This document shows, in pieces, positions 1 to 10,250 of a stretch of 64,000 nt of DNA (positions within the stretch are counted from its first letter, which is position 1; each line of letters opens with the position of its first letter). The stretch is from NCBI GenBank assembly GCA_028023455.1, contig JAQFVV010006199.1:4908972-4972971 (forward strand). Direction: 5' to 3'. The notes below the pieces were generated by a model. That model saw only the letters and a list, made by a program, of their open reading frames with translations. It did not search any database and was not told where the DNA came from. Both the position numbers and the translations under genes were made by a program. The DNA comes from Epiperipatus broadwayi (Eukaryota > Onychophora > Udeonychophora > Euonychophora > Peripatidae).

Positions 1-183
1 TGATAAGCCTTCAATCTTCTGGTTAACTCAATACTTCTATAGTAATCAGAATACAAGGTAAGGCAACATGACTGTAAAATGATTACTGAAAAAATTTATA
101 GTCAACTAAATAGGTAAAAAGTAAGCTGCTAGAGGGTTGCTTTGGATCCTAAGATCTATGTGCAGTGCCCTGGATTCCAAGAC

Positions 184-225
184 TCCTCAGTCATGAGGGC
201 CATAAGTTAGAAACTAGTCAGGGGA
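184..225 (+). ncRNA. Decayed hammerhead ribozyme (left arm)
   Basis: This is the same 42-base layout as the intact motif at 891-932. The helix I strand TCCTCA (184-189), GAAAC (210-214), the short TAGTC turn and AGGGGA (220-225) are kept. The core reads GTCATGA instead of CTGATGA, and the helix II stem no longer pairs. It is expected to be inactive. Confidence 0.55.
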
Positions 226-890
226 TATTGGATGAATAGGCACTATATAAAGATTTTATGCACAAATCTTCTTGCATCCATTGATTACTGGGGTATTCAC
301 TAGGTGGTGCTGCTCTATAAAGAAATAGCTACTGTGGTTAACATCCTGTGTAAACATATTTCAGTGGTGATCATATAATGTTTTGATGGTTTCAAAATGT
401 TTTCACATCCATTCTTTTATTTAAACATTGTATTACTTCAGCTGAAAGTTTCCTGATTAATTGCTGCTTTTTATGCTAGCTATTTTACTTGTAGTTTTTA
501 GTAGAGTAGAAGTTATCTTCTTACTGATTTCAGTTACAATTTGAACATGTTCAGAGTTTATCAATATTTTAAATAATCCATAACTTCTTAATTTAAATTC
601 ATTGCATTGTTTCAGAACTTTAGCAAAATCAACTGTTAATACTATCTTTTAAAATATTTTTTTTCTATAATTTTTACATTAACACATATATCTCATTTTA
701 TCATTTGATGATCACTCATTGTGTTGAATTTATTAAGAAAATTGCAAGCTTGTAATACATATTTCCAAGTAGTTAAAATATAAAGGCAAAACTCTCCATA
801 CAGTAGTGCCATCCTGTGCCAAACAGAGTAATCAATGGATACCATAAGGCTTGTGCATAAAATCCCTATCTAGTATCTACTCATCCAATA

Positions 891-932
891 TCCCCAGACT
901 AATTTCTGGCTTGTGGCCATCATCAGTGAGGA
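891..932 (-). ncRNA. Type-I hammerhead ribozyme, minimal helix III
   Basis: Reading the minus strand: helix I strand TCCTCA, core CTGATGA (plus positions 920-926), helix II TGGC / loop CACAA / GCCA (4 of 4 pairs), then GAA, a two-pair helix III (AT, two-base turn TA, GT, the second pair a wobble), cleavage-site C, and TGGGGA closing helix I with TCCTCA (6 pairs, one G-U). All hammerhead core bases are present. Very short helix III is known from hammerheads of Penelope-like elements and retrozymes, which are thought to work as dimers. Activity is predicted, not shown. Confidence 0.8.
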
Positions 933-1015
933 GCCTTGGATCTGAGAGCACTGCACCTAGATCTTAGGATCTAATGCAACCCTCCAGAAACCACCTTTTA
1001 ACTTTACTTTTCTAC

Positions 1016-2293
1016 AAAACTATGAGAATGAAATTGAAAACATTGTTAATATCTTCAATATAAGCTCAATAGCTTATATAGTCATATGGGTCTGAACTCA
1101 ATTCAGCTCCCATACATTTTGGTGTCTTTGGCTCTTAAACAACCATAGCCACCACTATCCTATTAGGCAGGATTAGTGTTAAACCACTAAACATCACAAC
1201 AATTATGTGGTAGTATAGAGAAGGGAATCATGTGATAGTTAACATATAATTTAAACATTCCTGCACATGAATTATATGTCCATTTTTGTTTGGAATTTTT
1301 CTTAAAGAAAAAAAAATGTATAATTGATTTTATTTTAAAAATGTTCTACAAATTCCACAAGACTATGACCTCTCTTATTTATGTTATTGTGACCAAATTT
1401 ATCTACATCACATTATTCTTTAAATCATTTTCCATTCATGGCATTGAAGTCTCTCTTGAATATTTTGAAATAGTTGTCTACTCTGACTAAAAACACTTCC
1501 TAAATCTATTTAAAAATTCTTTACTTCATCATCACAATTAATGCACTTGATATCTTCTATTTAGTTGATTAAACAATCTTCCTACACTGTCTGATAAATC
1601 TCCACAATGTCATTTCATTTTTGTCTATAATAGATCAGTGTACCACTGCTTCTGATAGCTATACTTTTATATTAAATTTTATTCCCTTTTTTACTCAATT
1701 TTCTTTACACCTATTCTTTGATATTTATCTATATTTATTTAAAAGTAGACACATATTTTTTTAATTTATGTAATCTTTTTTTGTATTTGAAAGAAATCTG
1801 CAACTTTAGATTATTAAATAAAATCTGTAATAAATTATATTATGAATCTGTAACTAAAGTTGTCTTAATAACCATTTCTTTGACTATGCACTGATACTTT
1901 GGCAGTTGAACTTACACCACTTGAGAAAAAGCATCATAATTTAGATTTGTCTGTTATAATAGCAAAGAATTAAAAAATATCATTCACATACTCATGTAAT
2001 CTGCTTTCAAAGAAACTCAACTGATGATTAAGTTAACAGCTATCAAGCATAGTGTCCTTGCTTACAAAGTCAATAAACTCACCACTTTGGCTGATGAATT
2101 CGTGGCTCAAAGAAAACATAAGAAATAAATGTTTAAGATTTTGCCCTGCTCTTTTTCTTTAACGATTCAAAGAATTAGTATTTTTTAAATTAATAGCAAA
2201 GTATTCCTGCAGTCACCCCTACACCCATAAAACTATATAGGATTATATTTTACTATGTATCTAGATATTTTATAAATCGTATTTTCAGGAACA
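1016..2293. other. AT-rich non-coding stretch
   Basis: No exon, RNA gene or clear repeat is recognisable. The small open frame at 1290-1490 begins with a lysine run made of poly-A and looks like chance. On the minus strand this is downstream of the P450 exon, so it may be intron. I looked for the next P450 exon (I-helix AGTETT-type motif) and did not find it. Confidence 0.5.
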
Positions 2294-2421
2294 ACAGTGT
2301 TTAATAAAATAAAATTAAAATTAAACACCAATGTTTCAATAAGACAACTCTTGACATCAACTGTCGTTATCTTGTCTAAACATTGGTGTTTTAATTTTAA
2401 TTTTATTTTATTAAATACTGT
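2294..2421. repeat. Foldback (MITE-like) hairpin
   Basis: Arms of about 43 bases (2294-2336 and 2378-2421) are nearly perfect reverse complements, both containing AACACCAATGTTT or its complement, around a 41-base spacer. No coding sequence is present. The size suits a small inverted-repeat element lying downstream of the P450 exon on the minus strand. Confidence 0.75.
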
Positions 2422-2580
2422 TTCTTCTGAAATATATGCCTGTAAAAACTTTCATATATATATAATTAGAATATTGTAAAAAGTTATTTTACAAAAATTC
2501 TACGGGATTATGACAGTTTTATTTCATTTCTCAATTCCTTTTTTCCCTTTCTTTTTTTTTTTTTTTGTTTTTTTGCCTTA

Positions 2581-2591
2581 TGTATACTTAC
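2581..2591 (-). promoter_or_regulatory. 5' splice site of the P450 exon
   Basis: On the minus strand the exon ends in ...ACTG and the intron begins GTAAGTATACA, a strong match to the metazoan donor consensus. The coding frame runs into the donor in phase 1. Confidence 0.75.
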
Positions 2592-3107
2592 CAGTAAATG
2601 CGGTGTTACTGATGTTTTTATTTTGATCCATAAGTTTTCTTTCTATAAAAACATCAATATAATCTCTTTTATTGTTTTTATCAAATGATTTTTCATGTTC
2701 TTTAATAAATTCAAAAATATATGATTTAATACTATCAATACATTCAATGTATTGTTTCCAACTTTTTAGAAAGAATCGCAGTGGAGGTAAAAAATTGACT
2801 GGATTAGTTACTTTAAAACCATCTATAATAATCTCAATATGTTTTAGCACAGTTTCATAAATCTTGTCATCATACTCCAACCTTTTATTGCAAGTCAAAG
2901 ATAAAATAATATTACCAGATGATTTATAAAATAATAATTGTGGATTGAATGATTGACCATTTTGTTTATTTATTTCTTCAATTATAAAATGTGCTTCTTG
3001 ATTGATTCTTCTTTCCAAACTTGCTTTACCAAATCCAAAGTCTCTCAAGGTTGATAGTACAAATCGTCTCTGCTCTTTCCAAACATCTCCACTTGAAAAT
3101 ATTATAC
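2592..3107 (-). CDS. Cytochrome P450 family 2-like, one internal exon (partial)
   Basis: The 516-base exon encodes about 172 residues. It opens GIIFSSGDVWKEQRRF: the helix C W-x-x-x-R segment, whose W and R contact the haem propionates in P450s. There follow LSTLRDFGFGKASLE, typical of CYP2 enzymes, then an EEA-HFIIEEI-like helix D/E region, a segment ending in NPVNFLPPLRFF (F/G region) and DNKRDYIDVFIERK before the donor, matching the R-D-[FY]-[IL]-D block of CYP2 proteins. The family are haem mono-oxygenases of the endoplasmic reticulum acting on lipophilic substrates; this one's substrate is unknown. The exon has no stop or frameshift, and both introns are phase 1. The N-terminal anchor and proline hinge, the I helix (AGTETT) and the haem-binding Cys exon are not in this window or were not found. 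It could be a lone exon of a decayed copy, but its integrity argues for a live gene. Confidence 0.88.
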
Positions 3108-3150
3108 CTAATATAAATAGAATAACCAGTAATGTAACAACTAAAAGGAA
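3108..3150 (-). promoter_or_regulatory. 3' splice site of the P450 exon
   Basis: On the minus strand the exon is preceded by TTATATTAG, with a pyrimidine-rich TTTTCCTTTTAG about 32 bases further upstream. The nearer AG is preferred because it starts the exon at the usual CYP2 boundary (G-I-I-F-S-S-G) in phase 1, matching the downstream donor. Using the farther AG would add a hydrophobic stretch without a stop and cannot be ruled out. Confidence 0.6.
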
Positions 3151-3348
3151 AATTGAAGCAATATTAAGTATATAAATCTCAATCTATAATATTTTCTTTT
3201 ATATATATATGAAAAACAAATACAAGTTAAAAACTTGCTAATGCTTGTATTTATGTCAACAGACGGCGTTCTACCAAAAACACCGTCAAGAGTATTTCGT
3301 TTACATAAACGTCAGAGAATGCATTCACTATCTCTAATTTTAATTCCA

Positions 3349-3392
3349 CTTTCAGATCATGATTTCAAGCTATTTGCTATTGTCAGTGAAAG
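3349..3392 (-). ncRNA. Hammerhead in satellite unit 1, core mutated
   Basis: It has the same 44-base layout as the intact copies, but the core reads CTGACAA: the invariant G8, the general acid position, is A. Helix I (CTTTCA with TGAAAG) is intact. It is predicted to be inactive. Confidence 0.75.
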
Positions 3393-3748
3393 ACAGGAAT
3401 AAGAAACTAGATCTAAACACAAACTCTGAGCATTTATGAAACAGTTTCTATTCAGCTTGCAAGCGTGAATTTTTTAGACACGTTAATGTCTTCGAACTCA
3501 GCATAGCAAGCCAGATAGCTATATGGGTCTCATATCAGTTCAGCATCAGCACATAGTAGAAGCCTCTGCAATATATATCATTGCAAGAAAGACCTCAAAG
3601 ATACATTTATGAAAAACAAACACAAGTTAAAAACTTGCTAACGCTTGTATTTATGTCAACAGATGGCGTTCTACCAAAAACACAGTCAAGCATATTTCGT
3701 TTACATAAACGTCAGAGAATGCATTCACTATCTCTAATTTTAATTCCA

Positions 3749-3792
3749 TTTTCAGATCATGATTTCAAGCTATTTGCTATCATCAGTGAAAG
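3749..3792 (-). ncRNA. Hammerhead in satellite unit 2
   Basis: The core CTGATGA and GAAA are intact and helix III ATC/GAT is intact. Helix I loses its outermost pair (TGAAAA against CTTTCA), leaving five pairs. Cleavage is plausible. Confidence 0.8.
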
Positions 3793-4148
3793 ACAGGAAT
3801 AAGAAACTTGATCTAAAGACAAACGCTGAGCATTTATGAAACAGTTTCTATTCAGCTTGCAAGCGTGAATTTTTTAGACACGTTAATGTCTTCGAACTCA
3901 GCATAGCAAGCCAGATAGCTATATGGGTCTCATATCAGTTCAGCATCAGCACATAGTAGAAGCCTCTGCAATATATATCATTGCAAGAAAGACCTCAAAG
4001 ATACATTTATGAAAAACAAACACAAGTTAAAAACTTGCTAACGCTTGTATTTATGTCAAAAGATGGCGTTCTACCAAAAACACCGTCAAGCGTATTTCGT
4101 TTAAATAAACGTCAGAGAATGCATTCACTATCTCTAATTTTAATTCCA

Positions 4149-4192
4149 CTTTCAGATCATGATTTCAAGCTATTTGCTATCATCAGTGAAAG
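4149..4192 (-). ncRNA. Hammerhead in satellite unit 3, intact
   Basis: The minus strand reads helix I CTTTCA; core CTGATGA; helix II AGC / loop AAATA / GCT, after a U-U at the base; GAA; helix III ATC, turn AT, GAT; cleavage-site C; TGAAAG closing six helix I pairs. All catalytic positions are canonical. Confidence 0.85.
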
Positions 4193-4545
4193 ACAGGAAT
4201 AAGAAACTAGATCTAAAGACAAACTCTGAGCATTTATGAAACAGTTTCTATTCAGCTTGCAAGCATGAATCTTTTAGACACGTTAATGTTGAACTCAGCA
4301 TAACAAGCCAGATAGCTATATGGGTCTGATATCAGTTCAGCATCACCACATAGTAGAAGCCTCTGCAATATATATCATTGCAAGAAAGACCTCAAAGGTA
4401 AATTTATGAAAAACAAACACAAGTTAATAACTTGCTAACGCTTGTATTTATGTCAACAGATGGTTTTCTACCAAAAACACTGTCAAGCGTATTTTGTTTA
4501 TATAAACGTCAGAGAATGCATTCACTATCTCTAACTTTAATTTCA

Positions 4546-4589
4546 CTTTTAGATCATGATTTCAAGCTATTTGCTATCGTCAGTGAAAG
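4546..4589 (-). ncRNA. Hammerhead in satellite unit 4
   Basis: The core CTGACGA (allowed variant at N7) and GAAA are intact. Helix I has one internal mismatch (TAAAAG against CTTTCA), which may weaken it. Confidence 0.75.
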
Positions 4590-4961
4590 ACAGGAATAAG
4601 AAACTAGATCTAAACACAAACTCTGAGCATTTATGAAACAGCTTCTATTCAGCTTGCAAGCATGAATTTTTTAGACACGTTAATGTCTTTGAACTCAGCA
4701 TAGCAACCCAGATTGCTATATGGGTCTGATATCAGTTCAGCATCACCACATAATAGAAGCCTCTGCAATTTATATCATTGCAAGAAAGACCTCAAAGATA
4801 CATTTATGAAAAACAAACACAAGTTAAAAACTTGCTAACGCTTGTATTTATGTCAACAGATGGCGTTCTACCAAAAACATCGTCAAGCGTATTTCAAGCT
4901 GAATAGAAACTGTTTCATAAATGCTCAGAGTTTGTGTTTAGATCTAGTTTCTTATTCCTGT

Positions 4962-5005
4962 CTTTCACTGACGATAGCAAATAGCTTGAAATCATGATCT
5001 GAAAG
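4962..5005 (+). ncRNA. Hammerhead in inverted satellite unit A, intact
   Basis: CTTTCA (4962-4967), CTGACGA (4968-4974), helix II with five-base loop (4975-4987), GAA (4988-4990), ATC-AT-GAT helix III (4991-4998), cleavage-site C (4999), TGAAAG (5000-5005). It is fully canonical and lies on the opposite strand from the units left of 4895. Confidence 0.85.
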
Positions 5006-5362
5006 TGGAATTAAAGTTAGAGATAGTGAATGCATTCTCTGACGTTTATGTAAATGAAATACGCTTGACGATGTTTTTGGTAGAATGCCATCTTTTGACA
5101 TAAATACAAGGGTTAGCAAGTTTTTAACTTGTGTTTGTTTTTCACAAAATTTACCTTTGAGGTCTTTCTTGCAATGATATATATTGCAGAGGCTTCTACT
5201 ATGTGGTGATGCTGAACTGATATCAGACCCATATAGCTATCTGGCTTGCTATGCTGAGTTTGAAGACATTAACGTGTCTAAAAAATTCATGCTTGCAAGC
5301 TGAATAGAAACTGTTTCATAAATGCTCAGAGTTTGTGTTTAGATCTAGTTTTTTATTCCTGT

Positions 5363-5406
5363 CTTTCACTGACGATAGCAAATAGCTTGAAATCATGATC
5401 TGAAAG
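5363..5406 (+). ncRNA. Hammerhead in inverted satellite unit B, intact
   Basis: It is identical in layout and core to 4962-5005, 401 bases further on. All catalytic positions and six helix I pairs are present. Confidence 0.85.
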
Positions 5407-5761
5407 TGGAATTAAAGTTAGAGATAGTGAAAGCATTCTCTGACGTTTATTAAACGAAATACGCTTGATGGTGTTTTTGGTAGAATGCCATCTGTTGACA
5501 TAAATACAAGCATTAGCAAGTTTTTAACTTGTGTTTGTTTTTCATAAATGTACCTTTGAGGTCTTTCTTGCAATGATATATATTGCAGAGGCTTCTACTA
5601 TGTGGTGATGCTGAACTGATATCAGACCCATATAGCTATCTGGCTTGCTATGCTGAGTTCGAAGACATTAATGTGTCTAAAAAATTCACGCTTGCAAGCT
5701 GAATAGAAACTGTTTCATAAATGCTCAGAGTTTGTGTTTAGATCTAGTTTCTTATTCCTGT

Positions 5762-5805
5762 CTTTCACTGACGATAGCAAATAGCTTGAAATCATGATCT
5801 GAAAG
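5762..5805 (+). ncRNA. Hammerhead in inverted satellite unit C, intact
   Basis: It is identical in layout and core to 4962-5005, 399 bases after unit B. It lies in the last, truncated unit of the array, which stops about 95 bases later at a TA tract. Confidence 0.85.
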
Positions 5806-5909
5806 TGGAATTAAAGTTAGAGATAGTGAACGCATTCTCTGACGTTTATGTAAACGAAATACGCTTGACGGTGTTTTTGGTAGAACGCCATCTGTTGACA
5901 TATATATAT

Positions 5910-6268
5910 ACCTATTTAATTACTATTATTTAATTATTACCAAATAAAATTTAAAATTTTATATAACTGACCATTTAAATAGAGCTTTATATATATAAAT
6001 AAAATGTCCGTTAATCAAACAAAATTGTAATTATAATAAAAATAATAAATTTAACAGTAATAAACTATTATAAACAATCGTTAAATCCGCAGAAGTACTT
6101 TGGCTAATTTCTTAAACCTGCCTCAACTACCATTAAATTCTTATTTTTATTATAATATATATATAAATGTTTGGGTTCAATGCTTATCAAGCCTTATTTA
6201 AATGGTCAGCTATATAAAATTTTAAATTTTATTTGGTAATAATTAAATAATAACTATTAAATAGGTAT
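5910..6268. repeat. Inverted repeat flanking an AT-rich spacer
   Basis: The arm 5910-5981 (CCTATTTAATTACTATTATT ... CCATTTAAATAG) is repeated inverted at 6196-6268. The spacer is AT-rich and non-coding. The right arm continues into the 4-kb repeat family that starts here, so the left arm is probably an inverted stub of the same family. Confidence 0.75.
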
Positions 6269-9200
6269 ATTATATCAGTGGTGTGTTATCATAATTGAGG
6301 AACTATATTATAAAATAGGTAAATTTAGTCAATAAATCTTCTGAGAGTGATAAAGAATTGGATTGTTCAAGAGACATGCCAGGGTCTCTGACAGATTGTG
6401 TATGCGACTTTTTATATGCAGTCTGTCAGATAAACTAATTTCAATTGTATGTAAAATAGTAATTTATTAATGAATAATAATCAAAGGAACTTGAAATTAT
6501 AGCTTTTCTAAATTAATCTTTATAATTAATTCTCTAGCATGTTTCTATTGCAATTTAAAATAGTTTGAACAGTTTAATTCACTTAGGCTTCTAGATAGAA
6601 AATTATTAATTGTATGTTAATGTATGCACAAACAACAATTCAATTAGTTATCAATTCGTACAATGATTCTCTCTGATAAAAGTTTATAAACAGCCTAACA
6701 TATATCTTTATGGGGAGGACTGGAGAGAAACAAGGAAAAACAAGGTGAATTAAATGGAAAAATGATAGCAACATCTGAAAATAACACAACTGGAAATTAT
6801 TAAAAAGTAAAATTGAATTTGAATTGAATTTAGAATGGAATTGAATTTTATTATAACTTACCAACTATTGGAGTAGAACTCCATTTGGCCTACATACATA
6901 AAACTCATTGCTGCTGTGAATCGATAACTGTAAAGGATCACATTTAAAACTGACAGACATATAGGAAGAAGAAAAGCCTACCAAAATGATCAAAATTTAT
7001 AACATTGAAATTTTATTTTTAATTTTATAACCATTTTAATTATTATATTCACTGTTTGCATTATAAAAATAATTATGACATATTTGGGAGAATAAGAAGA
7101 AAGAAAATTAATTATTTAGTACTTTCAGTCATAATGAATTTAAAAATATGCAGAACTGTAATATGATACTTTAAACATCTTCTATTTCCGTTTTTGAATT
7201 TATAAAACACTTGCAACATATTTAAAGTAATGTGAAATATTATAGTAAAGCTATCTTCAGCTGTCACAATTCTATTATGCTATATTAATTTTATTGCATA
7301 GAGAAAACAAATTAAAAAAAAGAAAAATTTTACATTGCAATTAAATAAAAAGTATAGTAATAACTTATACCTACCTGATAAAATAATATAAATGAAGATA
7401 CTAATTATAAAAGTTTATAAAATATTAATTAAGACTTTTAATATGAGGTATTCATAGTGTTGCCTTTAAAACTTATGTTAGGGCAAAAATGAATACACCA
7501 TCTGCAACTTCCGATTAACAGATGGAATTGACATATTTATTAAACAAAGTTGTAGAATCTTATGAAAAGTAAATCAAACATCAACTTCAATTTTAATATA
7601 TTAATTATTATGTTAATAATATTGTGGCTCATATTTCTAGTTTATTAATTATTACATAGTGTCATTAGTCAATAAATTATGTGAAACCTATACACAGTGA
7701 TGAAGATAAGAATCAATATTTATCTTCAACATTCCTGGTATAACAAAGTGCTGAAGTTAATGGATGGGAAAGACAATTGCTATTGGATCAGGCAGCACAC
7801 TAGGATTGTAATGTAAATTAATAAATCAATATGAAATATATCCCATATGGGAAAGAACATTTATCAATTACATAACATGTAAGAAACTATTACAATTTAT
7901 TCTTAATATTTTTCTTTCTAGAATAAAGGCTACAATTGCTGAATAATAATAATAATAAATGGGTAGTATATGACTTTGATTAATTTAAATGCATTAAATA
8001 TATTATATTTTTATATGTAATACTTAACTAATTAATAGCTAATGATATCTATAACTATGGGTCATTCTTAAATTGATAATGATAGTTATAAATTTTATAT
8101 ATCAAACAGTAATATATTTCATTTTGCTAGTGGCTTTATATATTTGTGGTGAGGTAAGTAATATTAGTATTAGATTTATCTGTTGTCATGTTGAATGATT
8201 CCAATGATAAGTATATAATGTTTTGTAATATGTGGTAGGTCCATGTTGCATCACACCATGAGAACTTATTCTCTTTCCCTGAATGATAATTTACATGACA
8301 ATCATGGGTGAATCATGAATAATAACTATCAAACTTTGAGCAAATTAATCCCATACTTCTGTAGTGTATCTATTTATTTATTACATAAAGAACTGATAAA
8401 TCTTTCCTTTTTCTCATATCCCTAAAGGTGATTCAGAAGTGACACTGATATTCCAAGCCATGTATTGGTATAGTTATTTCAAACAAGAGATTGATAGCCC
8501 CTTTGTTTTATATCCCCTGAAGTGACCCAAAAGCAACACCGGGTTTACTAACCATATACAGTCATGAGATGACCATGGTCTAGGTTTTTAGTCTGTTCTC
8601 TTTGCCTTAGCTCAACTCCATTATATTTCTAGATATACTATATGTTTTATTATGCTTATATTCTTTAGTTCTAATAGTTTGGTATCAATAACAGCAAAAT
8701 CATTCCTGAAATCTGATACTTGAAAATGTACATTGTATTTAGAACTGATTAAAACACTGATAAAAATAGTATTAGTTAAAAAATATTTAATTGTAATTGC
8801 CACTTAATGCCTATGCATTTGAGATGATCCCATGTTAACCAATTTGTTTTAAAATGCTGATTTTTTTTTTTAATGTTAAAAGGTCCATGTAATATTTTTT
8901 TTTAATAATAAAAGAGTCCTACAAAGTAAAAATTAATAATTAAAGGGTAGAAAAATGATAATATTGATTCTTAAAGCAGTGTTGGCTATTTAATAGCTGA
9001 AATAAAAGAATTAAAGCAATAAGTCAATAGTTTATAGTAATATATGGTAGCTTAAACTATTATATTTTAAATATATTTATTGTGTTATCAGGTGTAATAA
9101 TATTGGTAGCTTATTAACCATTGAATAGAGATTTTGAAACATATTTCCTGCTTCTACTTAAAGTGGATAAGTTCTTAAAATCATATTTAGTAAATAGCTA

Positions 9201-10250
9201 AAATATGAAATGCATAGTAAGGTAAATAAACAAAATATGAATAATAAATTTAAGTACTAATAAATTAAAAGGTAATAATTTATTAAAGTATTAAATACAT
9301 CCTAAGAAATCTTCTCTTAATCATAAAATGTAATTGAATCTTGTTGTATGTAATTTTTTGTCACAATTGTCCAAGATTATGTGTTTTCTTTGTTGTTATT
9401 AGTATATTAAAAAAACTTGTAAATCATATAAATAAATTTTGTGTGAAAATATATTTAGTTGTCTACGGCCTTATTGCTAATCCCTATGCATACTGTTATA
9501 TTCTATTGCTATCAACATATTATTTTTATTGTTCTCATAAAAATCATCATCAGTCAATATAATAAATTTATTGTGTGTCAGCATATCCATATAAATTTTA
9601 TTAAACTCTTAGATTTAAAGTATATAAAGTTTTATAGTTGTAGATCAAGATACTATTGTTTTTTAAGCACATATATTATTTTTCAATAATATATTAAAAA
9701 TTAAATATTTAGTTTTGGAAGAACCTGTTTATCTAAATCATTACATACATCATCCATTGATCTTGATCACATTATCCATGACCATTAAATGAAAGATAGT
9801 TTGTAAATTATTATATTCACTTTATTAAAAGAATATGTTTTCATAAAATTTATAGTTCACATTATTGTTAATATTGGAATTGCCAAATGTTCTTTATTAA
9901 TCCTAATTTGTTTTATGAGTTGTCTTTACTTGTTAAATTTGGGTAGTGGCCAAAACTTTCTCACTGATACAAATATATATTTTAAAACAGTAATATTTAA
10001 GTTATTTGAACCCTGAGAAAAATAAATTATTAGTTAGTAGTCTCAAATTTTGAAGTTATTGTAATTTTTCATTTCTTGAGATATTTATTATGTTAGCTTT
10101 GATCTCTTTCATTTATTCTTATTGTTTGATTGACTTAGTAGAATTTTTAAGATGTAAGTTTCTTTTCTAGTTTAAAACTTATGATCGATTTTAATTTAGT
10201 GATTAAATATTTTTAGTTAAGCTTAGAATACTTGCTTTATATCATTATTG
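6175..10250. repeat. ~4-kb dispersed repeat, copy 1 (approximate ends)
   Basis: Colinear with 11041-15260. Clear shared blocks include TATCAGTGGTGTGTT, GTGATAAAGAATTGG, ATGTTAATGTATG, the GGGAGGA segment near 6714/11694, the ATATTTAGTTGT segment near 9450/14580 and TGATCTTGATCACAT near 9762/14883. The middle third is too diverged to align by eye. No reverse transcriptase, transposase or other coding domain is recognisable; short open frames (such as 9341-9689) are AT-rich and not supported. It could be a long LTR, a non-autonomous element or an old segmental duplication. The 3' limit is uncertain. Confidence 0.65.

Larger units (their letters stand above)
105..1015. repeat. Inverted-repeat retroelement-like unit with hammerhead motifs
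   Basis: The stretch about 122-320 reappears inverted at about 785-1000: both arms share a GATCCTAAGATCTA block, a TCCTCA block, a GGGGATATTGGATGA block and ATTTTATGCACAA. The arms flank about 460 bases of unrelated AT-rich sequence in which I see no gene. Each arm carries a hammerhead-like motif, intact in the right arm and broken in the left. The left end of the right arm holds a 36-base block (785-820) that also occurs alone near 13043 and 61008. The foldback layout with a hammerhead resembles termini of Penelope-like elements, but no reverse transcriptase is visible here, so the class is inferred. Confidence 0.7.
3211..5901. repeat. ~400-bp hammerhead-encoding satellite, direct then inverted
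   Basis: Units start with GAAAAACAAA at 3211, 3611, 4011, 4408 and 4808 (period 397-400). The fifth unit breaks at about 4895, where the array flips: inverted units begin at AAGCTGAATAG at 4896, 5297 and 5696, and the array ends in a TA tract at about 5901. Unit-to-unit identity is high by eye. Every complete unit carries one hammerhead motif. The 73-residue open frames seen in two units are not conserved in the others (stops and shifts) and I do not consider them genes. The TA tracts at both ends suggest insertion or expansion at a TA microsatellite. The closest known architectures are animal retrozymes and hammerhead satellites. Confidence 0.92.

Noticed and set aside
1290-1490. 66-residue frame MEFFLKKKK...
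   Set aside because: AT-driven chance frame without motif, splice context or second copy.
2080-2130. CTGATGA followed by AAAGAAAAC on the plus strand
   Set aside because: No helix II between the two motifs and no helix I pairing.
3581-4202. Two 73-residue open frames repeated in the satellite
   Set aside because: They coincide with the 400-bp unit, are interrupted in other units and show no protein motif. The repeat is explained by its hammerhead RNA, not by coding.
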